Source of the DNA: JADCCX01 sp031378805
Lineage (GTDB): Bacteria > Pseudomonadota > Alphaproteobacteria > Rhizobiales > Beijerinckiaceae
Direction: 5' to 3'
Assembly (NCBI GenBank): GCA_031378805.1
Contig: JANNEO010000121.1
Coordinates: 1 to 64,000 of the forward strand
DNA: 64,000 nucleotides
Below are positions 25,382 to 36,110 of the stretch, in pieces (the first letter of the stretch is position 1; every line of letters starts with the position of its first letter). A program made the position numbers and the translations under genes. Below the pieces are notes generated by a model, which did not search any database, was not told the DNA's origin, and saw only the letters and a program-made list of their open reading frames with translations.

Positions 25382-26662
25382 GTGTCTGGCGACCTTGCAC
25401 AATCGCTGGACAGAGGCCGACCCAAGGCTTTTCAAATACCTTTGGCGGGTTGTCGAGCATGGCTGGTCGGCTTGTTCGTGCTCATGCTGGTTTGCCCAGC
25501 GTTTGCGCAGCTCAAGGCGCGGCCTCTGGTCGCCTTGCCATCTGGACCTGTCGTCACGCAGATCGGTCTGCAGCAGGCGGATGATGCCGCAACGCTCGTC
25601 ATTGATATATCGCATGAAATTCGTGCTCATATTGCTGTGATGCTGGACCCGCAACGCCTGCTTCTGGACTTTCAAGGCGTGCGTTTTCACGCGCCTTCGC
25701 TCAAGCCGACCGAGCGCGATGGACTGGTCCGGGATATTCGCTTTGGGGCTTTCATGCGCGGACAGGGCAGGGTGGTGCTGGACCTCGGACGTCCTGCCCA
25801 TGTCGTCGAGCAACGTTTCATGCCGCTGCCAGGTGGGGGCGCGCGCCTGATCATCCAGATCAAGCAGACGACCCAGGAGGTCTTCTACGCCCTCGCCAAA
25901 CCAATATCGGATGACGTGATGACCGGAACCACCGATAAGGCCCGGACCGAACCTTCGGAGCTTCCGCTCGTCGTGCTCGACCCCGGCCATGGTGGTATCG
26001 ATACGGGGGCCAGTGGCCCGGCGGGCGAACTGGAAAAAACCATCGTGCTGCAATTCGCCCTCGCCTTGAAGGAGCGCATCGAGACGGGCGGCAAGGCGCG
26101 TGTGCTGCTCACGCGTACGGCTGATGTTTTCGTGCCACTGCGTGACCGGGTGCGGATCGCGCGGCAGGCCAAGGCTGCCCTGTTCATTTCGCTCCATGCC
26201 GATGCGCTCGCGGATGAGGCAGACGTGCGCGGCGGCAGCGTCTACATTCTGGCCGAACGGGCAACCGATGAGCGCTCCGCGCGCCTTGCGGACAAGGAGA
26301 ACCGCGCTGACCTTGTCGCTGGCATCGAACTCAAGGATGATCAGGACGATGTGGCTGATATCCTTTTCGATCTCGCACGGCGAGAATCGCGCGGATTTTC
26401 CAGCCAGTTTGCGCGTCAGCTCGTTGCAACTTTGCCAAAAGCCACTCGGATGCACAAGAATGCCCTGCGCGGTGCGGCATTCCGCGTGCTGAAGGCACCC
26501 GACGTGCCCTCAGTGCTGTTGGAGTTGGGCTACCTGACAACAGCCGAAGATGCCCGCCTGATGCAGACCGAGGATTGGCGCCGGGCTACTGCCGATGCTG
26601 CCGCAGAGGCCATCGAGCGTTTCATGGCGGAGAGAATCGCAAAAGATCGGGACAAGCCGTGA
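25382..26662 (+). CDS. amiC: N-acetylmuramoyl-L-alanine amidase (AmiC type)
   Basis: This periplasmic zinc amidase of about 426 residues cleaves the peptide from N-acetylmuramic acid during cell separation. A signal sequence (WLVGLFVLMLVCPAFAQ) is followed by an AMIN domain (~45-165), which targets septal peptidoglycan, and an Amidase_3 domain (~200-420). Zinc ligands appear in DPGHGG, GELEKT and SLHADAL, and the catalytic Glu in LLELGYL. A GTG at 25382 has GGAG at the right distance. An ATG at 25343 would add 13 residues and is the alternative. The gene is followed by the PBP1a gene after 208 bases, a pairing common in alphaproteobacteria. Confidence 0.92.
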   Translation: MSGDLAQSLDRGRPKAFQIPLAGCRAWLVGLFVLMLVCPAFAQLKARPLVALPSGPVVTQIGLQQADDAATLVIDISHEIRAHIAVMLDPQRLLLDFQGVRFHAPSLKPTERDGLVRDIRFGAFMRGQGRVVLDLGRPAHVVEQRFMPLPGGGARLIIQIKQTTQEVFYALAKPISDDVMTGTTDKARTEPSELPLVVLDPGHGGIDTGASGPAGELEKTIVLQFALALKERIETGGKARVLLTRTADVFVPLRDRVRIARQAKAALFISLHADALADEADVRGGSVYILAERATDERSARLADKENRADLVAGIELKDDQDDVADILFDLARRESRGFSSQFARQLVATLPKATRMHKNALRGAAFRVLKAPDVPSVLLELGYLTTAEDARLMQTEDWRRATADAAAEAIERFMAERIAKDRDKP

Positions 26663-26870
26663 GAATGTGCGCCCCTGCCGCATGGAAGCCACAGTCTTGC
26701 GAAAAACGCGAGAAGGCTGGTTGCTGGACGCTGGCTTCCCGTTCGAATTCGCCTATATGGAGGGCAATTGGACGGGGATTCTTTGCAGAACTGCCGGACA
26801 AACAAGATGTTGGAATGGTCTACATGCCCCTTGGGACGCCAATGATCGAAATGCAGAGAGGCCCGGGCCT

Positions 26871-29270
26871 ATGCGCCTGATCTTCCGTTTTTTCGCAATG
26901 GCCTTTGCCTTGCTCACGCTTGTGGGCCTGATCGGTGCTGTCGGTCTGGCATATGTCATCTGGAAGTTTTCGCAGGACTTGCCGGATCACGCGCAGTTGC
27001 AGAACTACGAGCCGCCGGTGACGACACGCGTTCATGCTGGCGACGGTTCGTTGCTTGCAGAGCATTTTCGGGAGCGGCGGCTTTATCTGCCCATCCAGGC
27101 CATTCCACGCCACCTGATCACGGCATTTCTGTCGGCCGAGGACAAGAATTTCTATAAGCACAACGGTCTGGACCCTGAAGGCATCGCTCGCGCTGTCATG
27201 GTGTTTGTCCGCAATCCCGGCGCCCGGCAGCAGGGTGCCTCCACGATCACCCAGCAGGTCGCCAAGAACTTCCTTTTGACCAACGAGCGCTCTTACGAGC
27301 GCAAGATTCGTGAAGCTTTGATCGCATTGCGTATCGAGGCCAGCTTCACAAAGGACAAGATTCTCGAGCTCTACCTCAACGAAATCTACATGGGCCTCGG
27401 CAACTATGGCGTGGCCGCGACGGCACTGAATTATTTCGGCAAATCAGTGCATGAACTGACCCTGGCCGAAGTCGCCTACATGGCGGCCCTCCCCAAGGCA
27501 CCCAACAATTACCACCCGATCGACAAACGCGATGCAGGCATCACGCGGCGCAACTGGGTGATCGAGCGCATGGTGGACAACGGCTTTGTCACGCGCGTCG
27601 ATGCCGACAAGGCCAAGGCGGAGCCGCTCACTGTCAATCTGCGTGCGGTTTCGGCCAATCTGCTCAATTCAGGCTACTTTGCCGAAGAAGTGCGCCGCGA
27701 ATTGGCAGAGCGCTATGGCTCGAAAAAGCTCCTGGAAGGTGGCCTTTCGGTCCGTACGACGCTTGATCCGCGTTTGCAGACCATGGCCCGCAAGTCGCTG
27801 ATGGATGGCCTTGTCCGCTTCGACGAGGCCCGCGGCTGGCGCGGTTCGGACAAGAAAATCGTGCCATCCGGCGACTGGGGCGCGGCCTTGGCCGCCGAAC
27901 CGCTCTACAACGACGTCCAGCCATGGCGCGTTGCCGTTGTGCTTGACGTGAATGATCAGCAGGCCCGCATCGGCATTCAGCCACGTAGGCTGCCGGGCGG
28001 CCAGATCGAGCGTGAGCGCGTCACGGGTATCATTCCCCTTGACGGCGCACGATGGACTCGCCGCCGCCTGACACAGATAATGACAGCCGGTGACGTGATC
28101 TACGCCGAGCCAACCGACCGTCAGGGGCTGTATCGACTGCGCCAGATGCCAGAGATTTCCGGTGCTATGGTTGTGCTTGATCCCCACACGGGTCGCATTC
28201 TGGCAATGGTCGGTGGCTTTTCGTTCGATCAGTCAGAGTTCAACCGCGCCACCCAGGCGCTGCGCCAGCCTGGCTCCTCGTTCAAGCCGTTCGTCTATGC
28301 GACTGCGCTCGACAATGGCTACACGCCGTCATCGATCATCGTCGACGAGGCCATCGAGATCGATCAGGGCGGTACGCTCGGGATCTGGAAGCCTGAGAAC
28401 TATGGCGGCGATTTTGCTGGCCCGCGCACCCTGCGCTACGGTATCGAACAGTCGCGCAACCTGATGACCATTCGCCTGGCGCGGGACGTGGGGATGCCGC
28501 TGATCGCCGAATACTCCAAGCGTTTCGGCATTTATGATGACATGCTCCCTGTGCTGGCGATGTCGCTTGGCGCGGGTGAAACGACAGTCCTGCGGTTGAC
28601 CGCAGCCTACGGGATGCTGGCGAATGGTGGACGACGCATCAAGCCAACGCTGATTGACCGTATCCAGGATCGTTACGGTGCCACGATCTTCAAGCATGAT
28701 GAGCGGCTCTGCACGGGCTGCCAGTCAGATCGCTGGTCCAGCCAGGATGAGCCACGTCTGCTGGACAAGCGCGAGCGGGTGATTGATCCGATGTCTGCCT
28801 ATCAGATCACCTCGATGATGGAAGGCGTGGTCCAGCGTGGCACCGCGACCGTGGTCAAGAGCGTCGGCAAGACGCTGGCGGGCAAGACCGGTACGACCAA
28901 CGAAGCCAAGGATGTGTGGTTTGTCGGTTACTCCGCCGATCTCGCTGTCGGCGTGTTCATGGGCTTCGACAAGCCGAAATCGCTGGGTGATTCAGCCACG
29001 GCTGGCCAATATGCGGCGCCGGTCTTCCGGGATTTCATGGCGGCGGCCCTGAAAGACAAACCGGATGTGAAGTTCCGCGTGCCCTCGCAGATGAAGCTGA
29101 TCCGTGTCAGCCGCTCGACGGGCGTGCGCGTTGGTCCTGGCGAAGACGCGATCCTGGAGGCGTTCAAGCCTGGCACAGGCCCGCCTGATTCCTTCGTGAA
29201 TCCCAATGCAGGGGTGCGGTCCGGCGGTGGGGCCGGAGCGGTCACATCGGGAACCGGCGGCCTCTATTAA
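26871..29270 (+). CDS. mrcA: Penicillin-binding protein 1A (bifunctional peptidoglycan synthase)
   Basis: This 799-residue class A PBP polymerises lipid II and crosslinks the strands. It has a short cytoplasmic N-terminus and one transmembrane helix (MAFALLTLVGLIGAVGLAYVI). The GT51 glycosyltransferase domain (~55-230) holds SAEDKNFYKHNG with the catalytic Glu and ASTITQQVAKNF. An OB-like insert is followed by the transpeptidase with SSFKP (nucleophile Ser), SRN and KTGTT. All catalytic motifs are intact. The ATG at 26871 gives the usual PBP1a N-terminus; the frame is open 92 codons upstream but that part is unlike the family. amiC lies upstream and prfB downstream. Confidence 0.95.
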   Translation: MRLIFRFFAMAFALLTLVGLIGAVGLAYVIWKFSQDLPDHAQLQNYEPPVTTRVHAGDGSLLAEHFRERRLYLPIQAIPRHLITAFLSAEDKNFYKHNGLDPEGIARAVMVFVRNPGARQQGASTITQQVAKNFLLTNERSYERKIREALIALRIEASFTKDKILELYLNEIYMGLGNYGVAATALNYFGKSVHELTLAEVAYMAALPKAPNNYHPIDKRDAGITRRNWVIERMVDNGFVTRVDADKAKAEPLTVNLRAVSANLLNSGYFAEEVRRELAERYGSKKLLEGGLSVRTTLDPRLQTMARKSLMDGLVRFDEARGWRGSDKKIVPSGDWGAALAAEPLYNDVQPWRVAVVLDVNDQQARIGIQPRRLPGGQIERERVTGIIPLDGARWTRRRLTQIMTAGDVIYAEPTDRQGLYRLRQMPEISGAMVVLDPHTGRILAMVGGFSFDQSEFNRATQALRQPGSSFKPFVYATALDNGYTPSSIIVDEAIEIDQGGTLGIWKPENYGGDFAGPRTLRYGIEQSRNLMTIRLARDVGMPLIAEYSKRFGIYDDMLPVLAMSLGAGETTVLRLTAAYGMLANGGRRIKPTLIDRIQDRYGATIFKHDERLCTGCQSDRWSSQDEPRLLDKRERVIDPMSAYQITSMMEGVVQRGTATVVKSVGKTLAGKTGTTNEAKDVWFVGYSADLAVGVFMGFDKPKSLGDSATAGQYAAPVFRDFMAAALKDKPDVKFRVPSQMKLIRVSRSTGVRVGPGEDAILEAFKPGTGPPDSFVNPNAGVRSGGGAGAVTSGTGGLY

Positions 29271-29376
29271 GGCCAAACCCTTAAGGGCCATTTGCATCCT
29301 TTGCTGGCGCGGGATAGATCGCCAGCAACGGTTCAGCATTTCAGGCTGAATGTTCTCAAGACACCTGGTGAAACCA

Positions 29377-30505
29377 ATGCGCGCCGAGCATCAAGCTCTT
29401 GTCGATTCAATCAAGCAGTCCGTGGGATTGCTGAGGAGGCATCTTTGACTGGGATGCTTCATCACGACGCCTTCTCGAACTGAACGCGCTGGCCGAAAGC
29501 GCCGACCTCTGGAATGACGCAGCCGCGGCCCAGAAGGTCATGCGTGAGCGCACCGATCTCGAAACGCGCCTCAACGGCATTCGCAAGCTAGAGCGCGAGC
29601 TCGACGACGCTGTCACCCTGATCGATCTTGGCGATGCCGAGGATGACGAGGCCACGGCGATGGAGGGCGAAGCCATCGTGCGACGGTTGGAAAAAGAGGC
29701 CCAGACCCAGCAGATTGAGGCCCTTCTGTCGGGCGAGGCCGACGCCAGCGACACGTTCCTCGAAGTGCATTCGGGCGCGGGTGGCACCGAGAGCCAGGAC
29801 TGGGCCAACATGCTCTATCGCATGTATACGCGCTGGGCCGAGCGGCGGGGCTTCAAGGTCGAGCTCATGGACCTGGCCGATGGTGAAGAAGCCGGCATCA
29901 AGGGCGCCACGATCCAGGTCAAGGGTCGCAACGCCTACGGCTGGCTGAAGACTGAATCGGGTGTTCATCGCCTCGTGCGGATTTCACCTTATGATTCCAA
30001 CGCCAGGCGTCACACCAGCTTCGCCAGCGTCACGGTGTATCCGGTGGTCGACGACTCGATCCAGATCGACATCAACCCGGCCGATGTGGAAACGCAGACC
30101 ATGCGCTCCGGGGGTGCAGGCGGCCAGCACGTCAACAAGGTGGAATCCGCGGTGCGCCTCATCCACAAGCCGACCAAGATCCAGGTCGTCTCGGAAGGTC
30201 AGCGCTCGCAGCACCAGAACCGCGAGACCGCGTGGAAGATGCTGCGTGCCAAGCTCTACGAAGTGGAACTGCGCAAGCGCGAGGAAGCCGCCGCCGCCGA
30301 GCAGGCCGCCAAGACAGACGTCGGCTGGGGCCACCAGATACGCTCCTATGTGCTGCAACCCTATCAGCAGGTGAAAGACCTTCGCACCGGCGTGACCTCG
30401 ATGACGCCAAGCGATGTCCTGGATGGTGATCTCGACCCGTTCATGGAGGCCGCGCTTGCCCAGAAGGTCAGCGGCGGCAAGGTGCAGGTCGAGGATATCG
30501 ACTGA
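29377..30505 (+). CDS. prfB: Peptide chain release factor 2, expressed by +1 programmed frameshift
   Basis: RF2 reads UGA and UAA stop codons. The first 23 codons (MRAEHQALVDSIKQ onward) end at an in-frame TGA at 29446-29448. Shifting +1 at CTT-TGA-C continues as DWDASSRRLLELN into the rest of the protein, giving ~375 residues. An AGGAGG lies just before the shift site, as in the known autoregulatory prfB recoding signal. The GGQ peptidyl-hydrolysis motif is present (GGAGGQHVNK). The stop-recognition tripeptide is SPY rather than SPF. The segment after GGQ (VESAVRLIHKPTKIQVV) differs from the common form. It follows mrcA. This is a normal gene, not a pseudogene. Confidence 0.93.
29433..29449 (+). 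other. prfB programmed +1 frameshift site
   Basis: The signal is GAGGAGG (internal Shine-Dalgarno) followed by CATCTTTGAC. Ribosomes pause at the UGA with CTT in the P site and slip +1 so that GAC is read next. Low RF2 levels favour the slip, which makes synthesis self-regulating. The spacing between AGGAGG and CTT is three bases, as in other bacteria. Confidence 0.93.
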
Positions 30506-30584
30506 GGGTGGGGCGGATATCGCCAAGCAGCCGGTTGGCGCAAAAAAACGGATGTAAATTCAAGCGCGGTTGCACTCCGCGACA

Positions 30585-30719
30585 GTCCTCATCCTGAGGA
30601 GCCGCGTTTGCGGCGTCTCGAAGGACGCAGGACGGTGGTGCTGCACTCCTGATGCAACAGAGAATTGCACAAGGTCGTGCGTCCTTCGAGACGCCATTCG
30701 GGCTCCTCAGGATGAGGAC
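30585..30719. repeat. Inverted pair of family B palindromic repeats
   Basis: The left copy (30585-30628) reads GTCCTCATCCTGAGGAGCC...CGTCTCGAAGGACGC. The right copy (30679-30719) reads GCGTCCTTCGAGACGCC...CTCCTCAGGATGAGGAC. They are inverted relative to each other and match the pair at 8710-8820. The pair lies between the converging prfB and hutU genes, where it could act as a transcription stop. Confidence 0.85.
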
Positions 30720-30762
30720 GTTGTGGGGTGGCATCGATGTTGGAAGATCAACAGTTCAACGC

Positions 30763-32430
<1,668 letters not shown>

Positions 32431-32431
32431 G

Positions 32432-33238
32432 TCAACTCCTTTGAAGATTGGAGGCGGCCTGAAGCGCGGCCTCGATCACGTGGGAAAGCGCTGCTTGCAA
32501 CGGCTTGGCGACGCTTTCCGAAAACAGCCAGGGTGGGCTTTCACTGGCGAGATAGCCGTTGAGGCCAATCTCCATCTGCAAGGCATGAACCCGCGCTTGG
32601 GGTTGGCCGTAATGCCGGGTGATCCACCCCCCCTTGAAACGCCCGTTGCTGACATGCGGCAAGCCGCTGTCGTGCATGGCCTGCTCTGCTGCCGACTGCA
32701 CGGCAGGGGCAGCGGATGCGCCGCTGTTGGTGCCGAGATTCATCATTGGCAGCGTGCCGGAAAACAGCCGGGGAATGACCGATTTGATGGAGTGGCAATC
32801 ATAAAGCAGGCAAAAGCCATGCGTGGCCTTGATCCGTGCGATTTCCGCCGCAATGGCCTCATGGTAGGGCCGAAAGTAGAGCTGTCGCCGCCGCTCGATT
32901 TCCGCCGCGTCAGGCACCATCTTCCAGATCGGCGCACCATCGAAAGTGCTCATCGGAACCAGCTCTGTCGTGGCTTGCCCGGGATAGAGCGAGGCACCTG
33001 AAGGATCACGATTGAGATCAATGACATAGCGCGAAAACTGCGCCTCGATCACGGACGGTTTCCAGCGCTGTTCCGCGAAGGAATAAAGTTCGCGCATGTG
33101 CCAGTCGGTATCCTCCAGCATCCTCCCGCGTTCGGTCAGCGCGGCAGCGACCTCAACCGGCAGAACTGTGCCGGGATGCGGCATGGACAGCAGCAGCGGA
33201 CTCTCGCCAGTCGTGAGCGTGAACGTTTCCATCGTCAT
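32432..33238 (-). CDS. hutG: N-formylglutamate deformylase HutG
   Basis: This 268-residue zinc-dependent amidohydrolase (FGase family) splits N-formyl-L-glutamate into glutamate and formate, the last step of the five-step hut route. Conserved parts are SMPHPGTVLP near residue 20, DTDWHMRELYSF, YVIDLNRDPSG, and LYDCHSIKSVIPRLF with the metal-binding Asp-His. Its start overlaps the hutH stop (ATGA). The presence of hutF in the same cluster supports the formylglutamate pathway rather than direct formiminoglutamase, which has an unrelated sequence. Confidence 0.95.
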   Translation of the reverse strand: MTMETFTLTTGESPLLLSMPHPGTVLPVEVAAALTERGRMLEDTDWHMRELYSFAEQRWKPSVIEAQFSRYVIDLNRDPSGASLYPGQATTELVPMSTFDGAPIWKMVPDAAEIERRRQLYFRPYHEAIAAEIARIKATHGFCLLYDCHSIKSVIPRLFSGTLPMMNLGTNSGASAAPAVQSAAEQAMHDSGLPHVSNGRFKGGWITRHYGQPQARVHALQMEIGLNGYLASESPPWLFSESVAKPLQAALSHVIEAALQAASNLQRS

Positions 33239-34788
33239 TCCACCAGCAACACATCGAGCAGGTCGGCTTGTGCCAGACTCAGGCCGCCACTGCGCACCAG
33301 TGCCGATGCTGCTTCCATATCGATGGACATGATCCGATCATTGCCTACGGGCGGTGCTACGGCACGAATGGCCGCCAGTGCCTTCGCCAATCGCGGGCTT
33401 GTTGCCAGTGGTGCGCGCATCTCCACGCCCTGTGCTGCCATCAACGCCTCGATGCCGATGATCCGCGACAGGTTGTCGGACATCGGTCCCAGCCGTCTTG
33501 CGCCATGCGTTGCCATGGAGACATGGTCTTCTTGGTTGGCGGAGGTTGGGATGGTGTCGATGACGGCTGGGGTCGCCCGTTGGCGGTTTTCGGAGGCCAA
33601 CGCTGCGCTCGTGACCTCAGCAATCATGAATCCAGAGTTGAGGCCCGGCTCACGCACGAGGAAAGCAGGCAGGCCGGACAATACCGGATCGACCAGCATG
33701 GCGCAGCGCCGCTGGGCGATGTTGCCGACCTCTGTTGCCGCCAGTGCCAGCATGTCCGCCGCAAAGGCCACAGGTTCCGCATGAAAATTGCCTCCAGAAA
33801 CGACTTCGCGCGTTTCAGCGATCACCAGCGGATTGTCGGTGACGGCGTTGGTTTCATCCCGCAGCATCCGCGCTGCGTCCTGCATCACCTGCAACGCCGC
33901 GCCCATCACCTGCGGCTGGCAGCGGATGGAGTAGGGGTCTTGCACACGGGGATCATCGGCGAGGTGCGAGCGGCGGATGACGCTGTCTTGCATCAGCGCC
34001 CGCAACGCTGCGCCCACCGCGATCTGCCCGGCGTGGCGGCGCAGACGATGAATGCCTTCATGGAAGGGCGTGTCCGATCCAGCAATGGCGTCCGTGGACA
34101 GCGCACCCGTGACAAGTGCTGCCGCAAAGCAGCGCTCCAGAGCGAATAGCCCATGTAGCGCCAGCGCCGTGGAGACTTGCGTGCCATTCAGCAGCGCCAG
34201 ACCCTCTTTTGGCCCAAGAACGATGGGTGCCAGCCCCGCCTTTCGCAGCGCTGCTGCGCCATCCGATATGGTGCCGGCAAACGTGGCTTCACCTTCGCCA
34301 ATCAGCACAGCCGCCAGATGCGCCAGAGGTGCCAGATCACCTGACGCGCCAACGGAACCTTGCGACGGGATGACAGGCAGCAGGTCTTTCTCCAGCATGG
34401 CCAGCAGCAGGCGCACCATGGCCGACTGCACGCCGGACGCGCCCTGCGCCAGGCTTGCGGCTTTCAGGCCAAGGACAAGCCTCACGACGGTTGGAGGCAA
34501 GGGATCGCCGACGCCCGCGCAATGCGAACGCACGATGTTCAGCTGCAATTCCTGCAGCTTCTCTGCCGGGATGCGGACGCTCGCCAGTTTGCCGAAACCG
34601 GTATTCACGCCGTAGACCGCATCATTCCCGCGTGCAGCCTGCAAAAGGATCTGATGGCCCGTCTCGATGATCGGCCATGACGCGGGATCGAGCGTGAGCG
34701 CCGCACCCTCATGCACCGCGCGCCACAGGCCAAGGTGGGTTTCGCCGGGAATCAGCAGGAGAGGGGCAATGCGAGGAGCCATGCTCAT
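33235..34788 (-). CDS. hutH: Histidine ammonia-lyase HutH
   Basis: This 517-residue enzyme eliminates ammonia from histidine to give urocanate. The autocatalytic MIO prosthetic group forms from Ala148-Ser149-Gly150 in GSVGASGDLAPL, which is intact. YGVNTGFGKLAS (~59-70) supplies the catalytic Tyr loop. The frame is open 87 codons further upstream inside hutI, but the ATG at 34788 overlaps the hutI stop as ATGA and gives the normal N-terminus; an ATG two codons later is the alternative. It is the first enzyme of the pathway and second in the operon. Confidence 0.96.
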   Translation of the reverse strand: MSMAPRIAPLLLIPGETHLGLWRAVHEGAALTLDPASWPIIETGHQILLQAARGNDAVYGVNTGFGKLASVRIPAEKLQELQLNIVRSHCAGVGDPLPPTVVRLVLGLKAASLAQGASGVQSAMVRLLLAMLEKDLLPVIPSQGSVGASGDLAPLAHLAAVLIGEGEATFAGTISDGAAALRKAGLAPIVLGPKEGLALLNGTQVSTALALHGLFALERCFAAALVTGALSTDAIAGSDTPFHEGIHRLRRHAGQIAVGAALRALMQDSVIRRSHLADDPRVQDPYSIRCQPQVMGAALQVMQDAARMLRDETNAVTDNPLVIAETREVVSGGNFHAEPVAFAADMLALAATEVGNIAQRRCAMLVDPVLSGLPAFLVREPGLNSGFMIAEVTSAALASENRQRATPAVIDTIPTSANQEDHVSMATHGARRLGPMSDNLSRIIGIEALMAAQGVEMRAPLATSPRLAKALAAIRAVAPPVGNDRIMSIDMEAASALVRSGGLSLAQADLLDVLLVE

Positions 34789-36014
34789 CCTTCCCCGCGC
34801 CAGATGCGGCTGTGCAGCGGGTTGAACCCCATGCGATAGACTAGTTCTGCCGGGCTTTCGATGGTCCAGATCGCCAGGTCGGCCGATTTGCCGACCTCCA
34901 GCGTGCCGGTCTCGTGGTGCAGGCCAAGCGCCCGCGCTGCATGGCGTGTCACGCCCGCGATGCATTCCTCGACTGTCATGCGAAAGAGCGTGGCCGCCAT
35001 GTTCATGCTCAGCAGCAGCGATGTCAGTGGCGACGTTCCAGGGTTGCAATCGGTCGCCAACGCCATGGCCACGCCGTGCTGGCGGAACAGCGCGACAGGG
35101 GGCTTGCGCGTTTCGCGGATGAAATAATATGCGCCCGGCAGGATCACCGCCACGGTTCCCGCCTCGCCCATGGCGGCAGCTCCTGCATCATCCGTGTGTT
35201 CGAGATGATCGGCCGACAAGGCCCCGAACCGTGCTGCAAGCGCGGCTCCGCCAAGATTGGACAATTGGTCCGCATGGAGCTTCACGGGAAGGCCCAGCGC
35301 CTTTGCTGCCGCAAACACCCGCTCGGTCTGTGCAGGCGAGAATGCGATGCCTTCGCAGAACGCATCCACCGCATCGACCAACCCTTCGGCGACAAGTGCC
35401 GGAAGCACGACCTCGGCCACTGCCGCGATGAAGGCGTCCTTGTCGCAACCAGCCTCCGGCGGCAGGGCATGTGCGCCGAGGAACGTGCTGCGGATGGTGA
35501 CAGAGCGGACATCGGCCAGCCGTCGCGCCGCCATCAGCGATTTGCGTTCACTCGGGAGATCGAGTCCGTAGCCTGACTTGATCTCGACCGTCGTGACGCC
35601 TTCTGCGATCAGCGCATCCAATCGGGGCAGGCTCTGGGCAACGAGTTCATCCAGGCTAGCCGCCCGCAGCGCCTTGACAGACGAAACGATGCCACCGCCC
35701 GCCCGTGCGATGTCCTCGTAGCTTGCGCCCTGCAAGCGCAGTTCGAACTCGCGGGCACGATTGCCCGCATGAACGAGATGGGTGTGGCAGTCGATCAGGC
35801 CAGGCGTGATCCAGCGTCCGTCGCAATCCGTGATATCGTGCGCCGTCAGCAGTTCCCGGGGCAGTTCCGCTTCGGGGCCTGCAAACACAAGGCGCGATCC
35901 TCTTGCGGCCACGGCACCGCGCTCGATGATGCCCAGTCCCGGCTGTCCCTCAGCCAGCGTCGCCAACCGCGCGTTGCGCCACAGACGAAGCGTCGACACC
36001 GTTTGCGCCGTCAT
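34785..36014 (-). CDS. hutI: Imidazolonepropionase HutI
   Basis: This 409-residue metal-dependent amidohydrolase opens imidazolonepropionate to N-formimino-L-glutamate. Metal ligands appear in LIDCHTHLVHAGNR (~75-88); later His residues are in KLHADQLSNLGG and SADHLEHTDD, and the catalytic Asp in LATDCNPGTSP. The ATG at 36014 begins MTAQTVSTLRLWRNARL, a typical start. It is the first gene of the minus-strand hut operon and is divergent from hutF, with about 96 bases between them. Confidence 0.96.
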   Translation of the reverse strand: MTAQTVSTLRLWRNARLATLAEGQPGLGIIERGAVAARGSRLVFAGPEAELPRELLTAHDITDCDGRWITPGLIDCHTHLVHAGNRAREFELRLQGASYEDIARAGGGIVSSVKALRAASLDELVAQSLPRLDALIAEGVTTVEIKSGYGLDLPSERKSLMAARRLADVRSVTIRSTFLGAHALPPEAGCDKDAFIAAVAEVVLPALVAEGLVDAVDAFCEGIAFSPAQTERVFAAAKALGLPVKLHADQLSNLGGAALAARFGALSADHLEHTDDAGAAAMGEAGTVAVILPGAYYFIRETRKPPVALFRQHGVAMALATDCNPGTSPLTSLLLSMNMAATLFRMTVEECIAGVTRHAARALGLHHETGTLEVGKSADLAIWTIESPAELVYRMGFNPLHSRIWRGEG

Positions 36015-36037
36015 CCGCCTTGGTTCCCGACTGCTCT

Positions 36038-36077
36038 TGTGGTCATCATCATGTATGAACGAAATGACGGGACCACA
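36038..36077. promoter_or_regulatory. Candidate inverted repeat in hutI-hutF divergent region
   Basis: The short intergenic region between hutI and hutF contains TGTGGTC (36038-36044) and its exact complement GACCACA (36071-36077), separated by 26 bases. A shared operator for both transcripts would make sense for a catabolic cluster. No HutC-type consensus is clearly present and no regulator gene is in the window. The 7-bp arms could be chance. Confidence 0.25.
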
Positions 36078-36110
36078 GCGGAATCGTCAAGCGCCAATCC
36101 GGGGATGATC

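Noticed and set aside
25190..26455. 421-codon open frame opposite amiC
   Set aside because: It is antisense to the amidase domains, with no recognisable motif and no plausible start signal.
29377..30505. prfB as a frameshifted pseudogene or sequencing error
   Set aside because: The interruption is exactly CTT-TGA-C after an internal AGGAGG, the known programmed recoding signal, and the rest of the gene is intact.
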